Shown piece after piece: positions 1 to 13,537 of a DNA stretch of 64,000 nt. The stretch lies in the NCBI GenBank assembly GCA_026874595.1, contig CM049316.1, positions 14,325,839-14,389,838 of the forward strand. The letters are read 5' to 3'. Positions within the stretch are counted from its first letter, which is position 1. The number at the start of each line of letters is the position of its first letter. The notes beneath the pieces are model-generated. The model searched no databases. It had not been told where the DNA came from and worked only from the letters and a program-made list of their open reading frames with translations. This DNA is from Sipunculus nudus. Its lineage: Eukaryota > Annelida > Sipuncula > Golfingiida > Sipunculidae. Position numbers and translations under genes: made by a program.

Positions 1-860
1 GACCTTGAAAAGTAGGTCAAGATCACCCATTTTTGAACTTGACCAAAATTTTGTAAATATCATGCATTAGCACTGAAGAAATTAAGTTCCTGTGTTGAAT
101 ACCTTTGGAGATATCCTGCAAAAAAGGCCAAAATTGAAAAATCTGATAAAAATTCATTAAAAAATCAGAAATTGTAGGTGGTGCCACCAAAATTGTGCAG
201 CACGCACAGACCATCACTCCAAATGATCATAGTAAGTTTTGTGAAAATCCACACAATGGTTCCTGAGATATAAGCTTCTGAGTGTTTTTTGTATAATCAG
301 CTCTAAAACAAAGAAAATAGGTCAAGGTCACCCATCTTTGCACTTGACCAAGATTTTGTTGATATACATCTTCACTGATGAAATAAAATTCCAACGGTGA
401 ATCCTTTTAGAGATATCCCGCTCACAAGGCCAAAATTGAAAAATCCGATAAAAATTGATTAAAAAATCAGAAATTGCAGGTGGCGCCACCAAAATTGTGC
501 AGCACGTACAGACCATCAGTCCCAATGATCATAGTAAGTTTTGTGAAAATCCACACAATGGTTCCCAAGATATAAGCTTCTGAGTATTTTTCTATAATCA
601 GCTCTAAAATGTAGAAAAATGGGTCAAGGTCACCCATCTTCGAACTTGACTGAGATTTTATCGATATACATCTTCACTGATGAGATAAAATTCCAACCGT
701 GAATCCTTTTTAGAGAAATCCTGCTCACAAGGTAAAAGTTTACAGACGCGGGCGGACGTCAGACGGACAGACAGACGGACGGACAGACGGACAGCAAGAC
801 AGACGGACAGACAGACAGCTTGGGTGACGACAATAGCCCATCAGCCTATGAGCTATGAGC
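1..860. repeat. Tandem ~306-bp repeat ending in GGAC(A/G)GAC-rich tail
   Basis: About two and a half copies of a 306-bp unit start at 1, near 308 and near 614. Each has AGGTCAAGRTCACCCAT, GAACTTGACC and (in the first two) a GGTGGYGCCACC palindrome. The third copy breaks into a run of gacggacagacgg motifs (about 755-815) and ends with tcagcctatgagctatgagctaaa. The same tail type closes several dispersed repeats in the window. No coding potential was found. Confidence 0.8.
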
Positions 861-865
861 TAAAA

Positions 866-1596
866 AGGGCTGTACATGTACATTTGTCATGAAAATTTAT
901 ATTTTTCATGCAATTTTCTATGTTTAGGAGCCGTAAAACAATCAAAAGTAAGTCAACCGTGACGAAACGCAAACTCGATCTGTAACTGGTCATTATCTGT
1001 CCACACACCAAAAATCAGGCCAATATCTGCAGGCATTGCGAAAAAAAGTCCGTACATGTGTATATTTGTCATGAAAATTTCTATTTTTTCATGAAATTTT
1101 CTAAGTTAAGGAGCCGTTAAATGGTCAAAAGTAGGCCAACTGGGACGAAACGCGATCTCGATCTATATCTGGTCATTATCTACCTACACACCAAAAATCT
1201 GGCCAATATCTGCAGGCATTGCGAAAAAAAGTCCGTACATGTGTATTTGTCATGAAAATTTCTATTTTTCATGAAATTTTCTAAGTTAAGGAGCCGTAAA
1301 ACAGTCAAAAGTAGGTCAACCGGGACGAAACGCGAACTCGATCTGTAACCGGTCATTATCTGCCCACACAACAAAAATCAGCCCAAAATCTGCAGGCATT
1401 GCAAAAAAAAGTCCGTACATGTGTATTTGTCATGAAAATGTCTATTTTTCATGAAATTTTCTAAGTTAAGGAGCCGTAAAACAGTCAAAAGTAGGTCAAC
1501 CGGGACAAAACGCGAACTCGATCTGTAACTGGTCATTATCTGTCCACACACCAAAAATCAGGCTTATATCTGCAGGCATTGCGAAAAAAAGCTTTC
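866..1596. repeat. ~181-bp tandem array, about four units
   Basis: Units of about 181 bp, marked by gaaaaaaagtccgtacatg (near 1041, 1222, 1403) and by aggagccgtaaaacagtcaa and cgcgaactcgatctgtaac. The same unit is repeated about seven times at 60210-61430, so this is another copy of the same central repeat without the element's recognisable ends. The array stops abruptly near 1596. Confidence 0.85.
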
Positions 1597-2040
1597 TAAA
1601 GAAGCTACTGATTTTCGCGCTGCCTTATTTGACCGTTTATGATGCACTTAAACACCAAGTAGTGCACATTGGCCTGTCTGCTTAAAAAACTGCTGATGTG
1701 ACTATCAGCCAAACAAACGCCAGTCAACAAACACTCGACAGGCATCAGGCTCCGCCAAGAAACCACGAGTTGGGCAATTATCTCTGAGTCTGTGGCCTGT
1801 TCAAACGGTCGCCGGGGCGATGAGCTGTCACACAAAACGAAATGAACAACAATGGCTCTGTGTATAACTCGCTTGGCTGGTAAACCGTTTTCTTTCCAGC
1901 ACTGGGTCTAATGTGATTGGACCAAAATACAGTGCTCCCCACTGGTGTAGATATTCAGGATACAAGGTCATAACAAACAGCGCTTACGATATAGGTAGTT
2001 GGCCTATAGATAAAGGGCTCTGTAAAGAGCGTAGAGGGGC
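1597..2040. other. No gene recognised
   Basis: A short stretch between two repeat regions. A 76-residue minus-strand open frame (1605-1835) has no motif I recognise and no splice context. I see nothing else. Confidence 0.5.
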
Positions 2041-4035
2041 TTCAGTATAGCCTAGGTGTGACTTGGTCTCTAAAAATTTAATAAAAGCTACAGTTTTTGG
2101 TCAATTGCTTTCACAATTCAGAATTTAGCAGCTGAAATCCTTATGTGTGCATAATCTGAAATTAAATCAACAGTGTTTGCAAAACTGTGGCAAAATTTAG
2201 GGTCCTGATTTTATATTTAAGCGAATAACTTTAAAAATTTATACTAGATATTTCTTGGCACCGTAGGTACCATAGTATCCCCAGACAATTAATCCCTCCC
2301 CCTTTAAGAATAGCCCCCCCCCCCCCCCCCCATCTTCAGCAACAATTAATATCAGACCACACTCTTAGAAAACGTCTCTCTCATAGAAAAGGTCATGACC
2401 CCAAATTCAATTTACATCATCCCATAACCCATGTCTATGTATATGCATAATATGAAAGAAAAGTGTCCATTAGTTTTTGACTTATAATGCTCACAGTACT
2501 GTTAAGTGGCAATGATGGGGGATTAAACGGTACGAAAACTACAAAAAGAATAACAAGTGGCGCTACCAGTTTCCGGTGCATGACACCACTATCCAAGATC
2601 TTAGGTCAAGTTGATTTTTGGACTAATCCATGCATCCCTTATTGAGATATTAATTATTTTGTGTGATTTTCACCATATATGGCAATATTCAAGGTCAAGG
2701 CCACTCTAATAGGAAAGTTCATGACCCCAGTTTATATATACATCATACAATAATCCATGTCTATGTATATGCATAATATGAAAGAAATCTGTCCATTAGT
2801 TTTTGACTTAGAATGCTCACAGTACTGTTAAGTGGCAATGATGGGGATATTAAACGGCACGAAAACAAGTAAAAGAATAACAGGTGGCGCCACCTGTTTC
2901 CGGTACATGAAATTACTATCCAAGATCTTCGGTCAAATTGATTTTTGGACCAATCCATGTATCCCTTGTTGAGATATAAATGATTTTGTGTGATTTTCAC
3001 CATATATGGCAATATTCAAGGTCAAGGCCACTCTAATAGAAAAGGTCATGACCCCAATTTAAATAAACATCATCCCATAACCCATATCTATGTATATGCA
3101 TAAGATAAAAGAAATGTGTCCATTAGTTTTTTTACTTATAATGCTCACAGTACTTACTGTCAAGTACCAATTTTGGGGGTATTAAACGGCACGAAAACAA
3201 GTAAAGAATAATAGGTGGCGCCACCAGTTTCTGGAACATGGCAACCCTATCCATGATCTTCCATCAACTTGATTTTGGGATCAATCCATGCAAAATTTCT
3301 TGAGATATTTAAGAATTTGTGTGATTTTCCCCAAAATTGGACCTACTCAAGGTCAAGGACACTCCTAGTATAGGTCATGACCTCATTTTAAATAGGCGTC
3401 GTCCTCTCACCCATATCTATACATATACAAAGTTTGGTAAAGATCCGTGAAATATTTGTTGATTTATCGCGCCAACAAGATTTATATGCGGCGGCGGCGG
3501 GACCGGTATGAAAACATAGTATTCCCCGACTTTGTCTGGGGATACAAAAATTCAGATCAAATTTTCTGTATACAATTGAATCTTGATTAAATGAAGTTAT
3601 ATCCCTGAAAAAAAGTCTCTAGGTTAAGTAATTCTTACGTTAAGTGAATAAAAAAAATTCCTGATTTTTTACAAGATGCATTATGTTCGGGCCGATTACT
3701 TCAACACATTATGCAATGCTTACCTAATTTTTGGTATGTAAATAGGAAATGTATGGAACAATATGCATATTTACTATGATCAAATTAAGATCAGTGATTT
3801 TGATATTAGGCAGTCTTGAAAGTGTTATAATGGGTTTTTCATGGAAAACGGGAGGGTTTTCCTTAATATCTTCATCTAATAAGGAAGACCTAGTGACCCC
3901 ATTTTCGGTATGGTAGGAGATTTCTGGGACATCTAACGGTATGCCGAATTTCAGATTCGTAGGTCTAACGGTTTATAAACGTGTCAGTTTAACGGACGGA
4001 CGGATTGCCGACAAACACAATATTGATGATATACG
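2041..4035. repeat. Dispersed repeat 'H' copy 1, split by a Helitron-like insertion
   Basis: Family H is my label for a dispersed repeat with a body of rtgctgtgaaaattaaatc, gcaaaatttaaggtac, atctaatttttggtatacaa and a tail of ggacggac motifs. Here the left half is 2041-2243 and the right half 3543-4035. The right half resumes at aaaaattcagatcaaattt exactly where copies at 6790 and 50940 are continuous. The tail is short (aacggacggacggattgcc). Confidence 0.75.
2244..3542 (-). mobile_element. Helitron-like non-autonomous rolling-circle element
   Basis: Read on the minus strand it starts TCCCCAGACAAAGTCGGGG after a host A and ends with a hairpin (GGTACC-TAC-GGTGCC), the spacer AAGAAATAT and CTAG before a host T. 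A TC start, a 3' hairpin, a CTRR end and A/T insertion without target duplication are Helitron hallmarks. The interior holds degenerate repeats with GGTGGCGCCACC and a C16 run near 2317. No Rep/helicase frame is present. The copy at 52632-55234 has the same ends. Confidence 0.7.
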
Positions 4036-6640
4036 GGCCGTTTAAATCTAATTTCATTCTTTTCACAAGCCCTTCCTTGCATATAGTAACATAAATATAC
4101 CCTGGAGTTACTTGTGATCTATGGGCTTCCAGGAAGCAGAATAGTTAAGGGTTTTGTCTAAACTGAGTTATCGAAATTAATATCTCCTGTTCCCCATTAC
4201 CAGTTAATTGTCGTAGTAGACCCTTAACATATCATCTCACAATGCCACCGACAGATCCCTGCATTATTTCCTGTGAACAGGCGATCTCCGTATAACTGAC
4301 ACCATATAACTAGCCGCCTGAGACAGGTCACCCCCTTGAGGTGAACAGTTAAATCCTGACTACTGGAGGGTTTTCTCGCTCTGATATGATCATTCCTATA
4401 TGGTCAGTAGATCTAGCTAAGGTCATCTGCTGCACCCTGCATAGCACATCACGCAAACACCTATCGGGTATAAGGCCTTACAGGTAACATGAGGTCTGAT
4501 GAAATATCGTAAGGTAACCTTAAGTAAATTAATTAAAGGCTATTACCGTCTAGGTCAGACCTTCGTATAAATGTAATATCATATAATATAGAGGGTCATA
4601 GGCCTATATCATGACAGGGGGTTGTAGCGGCACGTCCAAGGTCGATAGTTTTCTGCAGATCCTCCGGTTTCATCCATCCCTAGAGACTAACGTACGCCAC
4701 CATTTGTGCCATGTAGCTTGCCTAACTTTGATTATTATAACTATTCGTATAATCCGTATAAAATATAGTTTACTAATAAATATATCAGGGCTCTACGAAT
4801 ACACCGTCAGTCACCAAACAAGGGACCCATGGGTCACGGCGCTCAGCTGATCGTGATTGGACTATAAATGTTTCTCCACTGTGATACTATATCGAGTCGA
4901 TAAAGCTTATGAATATCATGGACATGTTGAGCTATTATAAAGGAATGTAATGTAATATGTGAGTAAATGATAAATGAAATTACCTGACTGATGGATTAAT
5001 AGAGTCAAATATAGTGGTTTATTTTTTTATTTATTTAGGAGGGGTTGAAAATTGTGATATATTTGAGCAAATATGAATGCAATGACAGCAGTAATAAGCA
5101 GTAGTAGAATGATGATAAGGCTATTTGTTGAAGGATCTAAAGTGTATGGTAGTCTGCAAGCTTTCAATTTGACAGATATGATGTTATGATTAACTATGCT
5201 GATGAAGTGATTTATGAATTTGTGACTGTATGACACAATATCTCTTTAGTCTTGACAAGGTACATTATTGTGATGCCCACTATGTCTACATATTACACAA
5301 TATTGACATAATTTCTGGCATGTACATAGGTACCTATGGACGAATAGTTATACAAAATATTAAAATATGAATATATCTGATTCATCTTGTTCTTGCTTAC
5401 TGAGGCTGACTTTGGGATGGGGTTCGGAGAAGGGAAAAGTGAGGGCAGCACAAAGGTGGATGTAGAAATATTCTATTGTAATGTTTTTCATTTATATTAG
5501 AATATGAAAAGCTAAGAGGAAAGGGGCCCTCCTACTTGGTTATAGTAAAGTTCTAAATATATGATTGCAAACTAATACTCTGACAAGACTGTCAGTAAAA
5601 GTTTTGAGATACTGTGATGCATATGAAAATTTACAGATGGACAGGCAAGTGGACAGAATGGACTAATACCTTTATTTTACTTTCAAGGGAATAATGCATT
5701 TAAGTTTAAATATAATCCTATTTTTTAAGCATATCCACTTTTTCCATTAAGAAGTTTTTATCTGAATCATTTTTTTATTTACAGGTTTTATAAATTTTTA
5801 ATAAAAAAACCTGAAAATATAAGTTAAAATAAAAGAATTGTTGCAAAAGTTGCAATCATTATATATACAGAGTAAAAAACTGAAACTATAAGTTAAAATA
5901 TTAGAATTGTTGCAAAAGTTGCAATCATCATATATCCAGAGTGTAACTCATATTGGGTCATATTTGCATACACATATATTTTATTTTTTTTAAATCATAA
6001 ATGTTTAAACTGAATTTAAAAGAAAATAATGCCACAACATGGCATTTACAAGAATATTCCTTGTATCACTATTAAAAAGTTTGCACATGGGAGTTTTCAG
6101 TCATGCTTAATTTTATTCACCAAAATAAAATAAAAGTAAATTTGATAAAATAAAACATCTTTTTTAAAATAAAGTATACACACTGTTGGTTGAATGAGGG
6201 ACAACAATATCATTGTGCTAATTACTATCCCAGTTTTAATTTATTACTGGAATTAATAGTCAATTTCACACCTGGTGAAGTTTTTACTCTTCTGAAGTAA
6301 GGAATTACTTAGCTCATGAACATCCACACTTTCAAAGCAATACACTACTTTGTGGACACAATTAAATGTACACTTTAATCATTGTAACCCTGGTGGTACA
6401 ATACAAAATCTAAAATGTAGCATGTCCAAGAATAAAATAAAATACAGAAAATTATAACATTCTTCTAGTTTATGCACCAGCTGGGGGGGGGGGGGGGTGA
6501 GTGCAGGGCAGAGGGGAAGCCTGCTAGTAGTGGCCAAGCTGGGCCAAGCTGGGGTGGGTTACATAATGCAAGTGAAGGCTGTACTACTAGGTGGGTTAGA
6601 TGTAAACAACACTTGACATGGTGTATGAAAACATGAATAA
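4036..6640. other. No gene recognised; AT-rich
   Basis: Short open frames only, none with motifs or splice partners. Near 4801-4853 is a copy of the acaagggacccatgggtcac / gctcagctga motif that heads several dispersed repeats. A short duplication (aaaaaactgaaaatataagttaaaata) lies near 5810 and 5876. A G15 run lies at about 6483. Confidence 0.5.
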
Positions 6641-7957
6641 AAGCTATTCTTTCCAATCAATTTCTTTGAAATTTCAGATTTTAAAAGATTAAATCCTTAT
6701 GTATTTATGCTGTGAAAATTAAATCAACAGTGCCAAAGTTGGACAAAATTTTAGGTATTGATTTTTTATTTATGCTAATAACTTGAAAAATTTGCAAAAT
6801 TCAGATCTAATTTTGGGAAAATAATTGAATCTTGATTAAATAAAGTTATATTCCTGAAAAAAAGTCTCTAGGTTCAGCAATTCTCATGTTAGGTGAGTAA
6901 ATATATTTCCTGATTTTAAAAAAAATTGCATTATGTTTTGGCCCATAACTTCAAAATAATACCCAATACTGACCTAATTTTTGGTATGTTGATAGAAAAT
7001 GTATGAAAGAATGTGAATACTAAATACGATAAAAAAAAGATAAGTGGTTTTGATATTAGGCAGCCTTGAAGTGTAACAATGGCTTTTTTTATGGAAAACG
7101 GAGATTTTGGGGACATCTAAAATTATGCCAACAGCCTGGGGAGCATAGAGATGTGCACTGAATGACCTACAGTCATCAAAGTGGACTGCTTGACAATGTA
7201 AGGGAATACATCATGAGCCTCCAGAAAAATTCAATAACTAGCCTAATTTTGCAGCTTTTATTTTCAAATTTCCTATTTTTACAGATTAAATCCTTATGTA
7301 TACATGCTGTGAAAATTAAATCCACAGTACTTACAGGAAAAAAATGTGCCGTGGCCAAAGTTGGGCAAAATTTAAGGTACCAATTTTATATTTTTGCCAA
7401 TATTTAAAAAAATTTAACAGATTTTGATCTAATTTTTGGTATACAATTTAATTTAGATTAATTAAAGTTGTATTACTGGAAAAAAGTCCCTACCTTTAAC
7501 ACTTATGGTCTTAAGTGACCAAATATCTTCCTGATTTTTTTTACAAAGTCCATTATGTTTGGGCCCATAACTTTTTTAAATTAAATAATACTGACTTAAT
7601 ATCTGGCATGTACATAGGAACTATATAGAGGAATATTTATGGTAAATATGAAGAAAACCAGATGAGTGGTTTTGATATTAGGTAGTCCTGAAGTGTGAAA
7701 ATAGATTTCTAATAAAAAATTGAGGTTTTTCCTTAATATCTCGAAGGAACGAAGTCCTATTGACCCAATTTTTGGCATGGTATGAGATTTTGTGGACATC
7801 TAACTGTATGCCGAATTTCAGATTCGTAGGTCCAACGGTGTCGAAACGTGCCAGTCTTACGCACGGACATCCGGACAGACGGACGGACAGACAGACAGAC
7901 GGACGGACGACGGACAATGGACCACGACTATAAGTCATCTGAGCTAAAAATTGACTC
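6641..7957. repeat. Dispersed repeat 'H' copies 2 and 3 in tandem
   Basis: Copy 2 (about 6641-7128) loses its tail. Copy 3 starts at cagcctggggagcatagag (7132), as does the copy at 48070, and runs to a ggacagacggacggac tail and cgactataagtcatctgagctaaaaa (about 7860-7950). Copy 3 is an unsplit reference for reading insertions elsewhere. Its open frames are repeat-derived. Confidence 0.8.
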
Positions 7958-10900
7958 TGAGTGCAACGCTGTGTTTAATGACTAGAGGACAAAGACTGGG
8001 TTACATAAATAGAGCGGGGCTCATTAAAGCGCATACCCCCGCCAAGGTTGGACGATCCTACAAAATCCAGATCCCTATTGTCCAGATCCCAATAAAACAA
8101 TTTAATACCTTTACGTACCCAACTACCCATTTCTCATATATCCAAGAAGTGGTTCAGAATATTGTTTTTGCATTATCCTGATAACAGACATAAAAATCAA
8201 CAAACGAATAGAGATGCCCCGGTGAAAACATATCCTTCTATGCGGAGGTAAAGAACCCAATCCGAAAATTTCATTATACCTCCATACAGACGATTCCCGT
8301 GGTGTCTAAAGACGGGGTCGTCATAAATGGAAACATAATATTGAACTAAACGAAGCTTTATCAAGGAGACCTCAGCAGTCGAACCGACCATGGTCACAAC
8401 TGTAGTCATGTATATTGCGGGAACCGGGTGGGCGCCACTACGGTTAGGACTTCTGGTTTTCGAGACCTTGAATCACAGTTCCAGACACGCAAGACATTAC
8501 AGAACCCAAACCTGGAAACATGGCAGCTGAAGCAGTGTAATTATGGTCTACACTTATAGCAGGAGGTCATTGAATTATAAATTAACCGACCCATTGTCAT
8601 GACATTGCGGTTTCAGTGCAGCTTCCATGAAAACCTAACAGGCATGTGTTTACTGGTAGGAGCTCATGTCTACAGAACATTTTTTTCGATGTTTGTGTGA
8701 CCGGATGGTAAATCAGACGACGGACAAACGGTCATCGCTCTAGCTTAGAAGACTTGCAGGCAACTATCCTGAAAACCGACACTTTCCCCAGATTATATAT
8801 TTTAGTATGTGACTGTCATCACTTGCGGCTTGCCAGCATAAGATGGTTTAGATTCTTTACATTACGATGGAGTCTTTGCATTGCTATCGCAACGACAGTT
8901 ATTACTCTAATAATTCGCACCCTTTTTAAATACCGGTTTATACCTAAGTATATACTTGTTTCATATCAAAAAGCGTCACTGTAGGGATAAAGAAGTCTGA
9001 ATAATTTGAAGAACGTAGGTCTACCTGTCTCACATGCAAAGCGTGACTAATCACAGCTATTAGTCTTTCAGTCGTGCATGTGTTACATTAACGCCCGATC
9101 CACAGCGATGACGTCATCCACTATTAGTCACTAGATCCTACACTGGTTTCAGGGGGAGGTGGAGGGATAAACATTTCCTTCCGCAAATTTAAAGCTCTCC
9201 TCAATAAATTTGTCAATTAGGTAGGCAACTCATAATCAGAGAAAATCAAGGATACGGCCTATAGTAGGTTGCTGAAAGTTGTTTTAACCAGATGTAAAAA
9301 TAAATAAAGTGTTGAAAACTGAACAATTTTATATTCCATCATATGTGGTGAGAGTGAAGAAAATTAAATAACATTGGGGGGGGGGCCTAAGTTTTATTTT
9401 TCGCCAGGGGATGTTGTCCGGACTAGACTTTGAACGGGAGTCCTAAATTTCGGGAAGGAAGGGGGGGGGGGGGGGGGGCTACTGTCATTTCTCCCGTGGA
9501 TTGTACCCCTCGCATGCTAACATGGCCTTACGTCTATATTCGTGAAATTTGAGAGGGACGACAACAACTTAAATATCATTTATACAGAACATTACAAATT
9601 AAATGTTCTGCCAAGACTCGAGGGAAGAAAGCCACTAAAATTCGCTCGTACATTTATTCAACAGAGGTTTACAAAAAGAGGAGTACGGAACAAACAATGA
9701 GTGTTTATCCAAAATTCTAGTATTTATTAACAGTCTGTCTGTCCATTGCCATCTGACGTTTTACTGAACCTATTTCTAATGTTCTCGAACTCAGCGATCT
9801 GACTTCAATATTTATAAGTCATTGGAATAAAGAGAACACGTGACCATACTTAATGGTGATCATCCAATGTTATACACGATGCGCTCAGACTTAGTGTTAA
9901 TCTGAATATAAGTTTAATATTTAAATTCTCTACGGATGAACCATATACCACAAATTCTTCTAGTAAAATTAAGACGGCAAAGTAAAATAGTTACGACTTT
10001 GAACAACAGATGTCGCTCCTTCCCTGCCGCTCGGGCAACCAATGACGTGCACAAAAACGGTGTCACCAAGATTTGGTTGCGGGAAGGAGTTACCATTCGA
10101 ATCACAGTAAGATGTGTCAATGATCTCATGACACGAACTGACAATCTCTTGGCTTTGAGTCTTGTGCTCTACCCCTAGAATACGGAACCAAGGAAATTTG
10201 CAAAGATTATGCTATGCAATTTGTTCTCATACAAAATGTGTTCATGCAGGTTCAATGCACTTCGTCCAGCCATGTCAAACCGAATCAGACAAACTCACAA
10301 ACACACACAAAGATCACCCAAAAACACCCGAATATGACCACAGAGACATCAGTGTTCCGGTATCAAAGCATGTATTTGCAAAATGTAAAATATTACCATC
10401 TTGGTATATACACTATATATACAGGCTTACCATTTCTGTCATTCAGTGACGTTTAAAAATAAAGCCAATTACTCATGAAATTACATTTATCAGCTATATG
10501 TTGACCTAAAGTCAATCTGCTTATCTTTGCCGATGATCACTTAGTGCCTCATGGCCACAACACTGCATCTTCTCAGCCTTTTCTCCTAAATACATCCACA
10601 ACATTGTCTCCATTAGTACAGTACTTCACAAGTATTGAACCAAGAGTGGATGAATAGTGCTGACAACAGTAGACTCTATCTATCGTTAAAACAAGCCTGA
10701 ATTCAACATACATCATAACAGTGCAGCTGGAAACTGTCGATGCTGGTCTTAGCTATATATTTCATGTGTGTGTATGTTCGTGTAAGTTGAATATCAAATA
10801 TCAACACAGTTGTAAAAATAATTAAGACTTGCACAAGTGAGACTGTCTACGGATATAAACACAAAAGTGTGTATGTCTCACAACATTATGAAAAACCAGT

Positions 10901-12739
10901 TTCATTATACCTGTCCTTCTTATCTGCAACAACAATATTTAAAATTTAACTGTAAAATTCCAGGATAATACAGTAAATGATATCATTAACACAAATAATT
11001 CTTTTTAAAAAGAGACAGAAAACAAATTAAACAAAATCTTGAACTCCTCAGGAAGAGACAAATTCTTTTGTTCCTTGAGCAGGAGGAAAACAAAATTACT
11101 ACTTTTAAAGTAAAAAATATTTAATTATAAAACTATCTGTATTACAAATAAGAAGCTTATTTCATTTATATTAAAGTTTTATCTTTGAATCTGCTGAATA
11201 TGATACCCCGCCAGAGTGTCATACAGATGACCTTTCAGATGATTTATTGATTATGTTATTCTTAAATTTGCTACTGCAAGTGAGATATGAAAACTTATCT
11301 CTAGACACAGCTTCAGAGACACCGATAGGATCCATCCCGGCACTATTTAATTTATGTCTTGACTGGTTTAACTCTAATACTGATTACAAATCTCTCAAGT
11401 CAAGTTTTATCTTTTAGTCAACCAGCACATAATGGAAATTATACAAAAAGTTTCTAATGATAAAAAAAATCATTTTCGACCTACAATTACTTAAGGTATC
11501 AGGACTGTTGGCCTCAACTCAATATTTGAGTCTTATTTTCTCAGAAAAGACAAGAACCATTCTGACTGAAAAACATTGCAGTTGGCAGTTTGTTGATGCC
11601 AAAGCATTATTTATTAAGATTCATTTCTGTATTAAGTTGAGCACACTAAATTTGACATATTTAAAATTTTACGGATTAATACAGTTCTTTTATTTTTTAA
11701 ACAAAAAAGTTTTGTCAACCTTCCGGAATGATTATTGCTTCTTTTTTTTTTACCATAAAATCTAAAGGAAATTATCTTTTTGTGAACAGTCCCACAGCCA
11801 GGCAGGAGATAGTGACAAATTTCAGGAAATGTGTATAGCATGATATGCTTGTTTACCATAGGCTGTAATCACAAGTCATCTGTCAACAAGTCAGCTGAGA
11901 CCTTTACACAGGAGATATAAACATGAGAAGGTTAAAATGTATCAAAAGAAAAACACTAATAAAACAAATGCAAGACAGTATACAATTATTCCTAACTTGC
12001 ATAAAAATTAAGACAATGTTGATTACTCATCACTTATTGTATATGTAATGTTTATCTCTGTTTCCTGATTTATAATGCTAAAATATTGATATATCTTTTA
12101 AACAATAATAATTTTCCTATTATTATTCTTTCAAGTATTTCATAAATACTATATTCTTTTTGCAAAATGTTGGGTGTTAGTCTTCATAAAAAATAATTCT
12201 CTTTTACAGACACCTTATTTTAAATAGAAGTGACATTTTTGCTTGCTATAAGTACAAAAAAATATCAGCTGAACATAAAAGTCTTAATGCCAGGATATTT
12301 ACTGACAAGTTATTGTCACAGTTTCATCCTGGACCATAATTCCCCCTTAATCATCAAGCCCATGATTATATGACCTGCCTCGATCACATGACTTAACATC
12401 ACACACATACACACAACCCTGAACAGATAAAGCCTGTTTGATCACATAATTTTGTGTCAGCACTGCCTGACCCCAGCTCCCACTCCTCCCTGCAGCCATT
12501 TTGGTCACATGACATCCTGTTCAGATCACATGACCTCATCTGTCCATACAGATCAAGCCTTTGCTAAGTATATGACCTTGTATCACTTGCACTCGTCTTG
12601 ATGACCTATTAACAGTCTGGTCAACTGATTTGCATATTAGACTGAAACAGCCAATGAGAGTTGACTAGTGGTGAGAATGAGATTACCACATGAGACAAGC
12701 CATGAGGCTCATACCACAGGCATCTAACCCTCACGCGGG
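7958..12739. other. 3' flank of EDC4, no gene recognised
   Basis: No conserved frame is seen. The right part must contain the EDC4 3' UTR. Reverse-strand AATAAA candidates (plus-strand TTTATT, for example near 11241, 11595 and 11688) are too common in this AT-rich DNA to choose from. Homopolymer G runs lie at about 9376 and 9461. Confidence 0.5.
9109..9116. promoter_or_regulatory. Perfect CRE palindrome TGACGTCA
   Basis: An exact cAMP-response element octamer in a locally GC-richer stretch (acgcccgatccacagcgatgacgt). One 8-mer can occur by chance and no adjacent transcript is evident, so function is only a possibility. Confidence 0.3.
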
Positions 12740-12914
12740 TCATCTGAGGAGGGACTTGGCGGCCATGAGGAGCATGCGCATGTTGCGGGACTCTTGCGGG
12801 TGAGCCTGGATAAAAGCCATCAACTTTTGACACAGCGCGCCCAGCACAGCTGGCATGTGTTCCCTGGTCAGAGTGTTACTGGTGTCCAAGTTCATCACCG
12901 CTTCTTCCAAGAAC
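12740..12914 (-). CDS. EDC4: EDC4 terminal coding exon w16
   Basis: The acceptor is catcttcag. The first base completes Lys AA|G. It encodes FLEEAVMNLDTSNTLTREHM, then PAVLGALCQKLMAFIQAHPQ and ESRNMRMLLMAAKSLLR before TGA. It aligns with the vertebrate C-terminus YLEEAVMHLDHSDPITRDHM. The frame is open 158 nt upstream into the intron, but that part is not conserved. The 3' UTR must extend left; I cannot fix its end. Confidence 0.97.
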
Positions 12915-13394
12915 CTGAAGATGGATGCAAACTTGTTAATGTTTTGACTAACTGAATAAAATAAACACATGATATTTTCACAAGGTGGATTTTGATCAAT
13001 AAAGTAAGCTATCAACAATAAGCTCATAAATTGAGCAATAACCTTAAGTCCATCTACAAGACTTGCAATCATATAATTGTAGCATCATATTTCTTTCTAC
13101 TTACTCATATTCCTATACAATAGTTTCCCTGTCACCATATTCATTATGGCATTTTTGGATCAAAATAGTCCAAGCAGTAACTTTGGACTAAACTGTTACA
13201 TGTAACAAGGCCTTTGCAGCCTATGAAGGATGCAGACAGGTGAAGATAGTGCAATTAGTTTAAAATTTGGTTCTCTTTTATAATACCCATGAGATTAAGC
13301 AAAGTTAGCAAACTGTGTCTTACTGGAGATATACCTCAACTTGAGTTACAACCAAGATGCCAATTTGAACATGTGGTGTCCTAAGACTGCTTCA

Positions 13395-13537
13395 CCTGAT
13401 AATACTTACTTGTGTTTCTGGTGTTGCTGACAATGCTAAATTGTTTTGAGGTCTGTTGCTGATGATAATTACTTGTGTTTGAAGTCTGTTGCTGATGATA
13501 CTTACTTGTGTTTGAGGCCTGTTGCTGACAATACTTA
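13395..13537. repeat. EDC4: Splice-donor satellite, left block
   Basis: About four units of the 33-bp family (acttacttgtgtttgaggcctgttgctgac type), the part of the array farthest from the exon that seeded it. The first unit is degenerate (tgtttctggtgttgctgac). It is broken by the transposon at 13538. Confidence 0.85.

Noticed and set aside
7678-7938. Frame rich in RPSVCLSVRLSGCPCVRL, also near 41243
   Set aside because: It is a translation of the GGACGGACAGAC tail of a dispersed repeat.
10000-10100. Possible promoter (aaccaatgacgtgcac)
   Set aside because: CCAAT- and CRE-like words are present, but there is no downstream gene or exon to support transcription.
9914-10178. Overlapping 76- and 80-residue frames on both strands
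   Set aside because: No motif, no splice partners and no similarity recognised; most likely chance.
12915-13072. Upstream extension of the last EDC4 exon's open frame
   Set aside because: The acceptor at 12915-12916 gives the conserved KFLEEAVM junction; the upstream peptide has no similarity.
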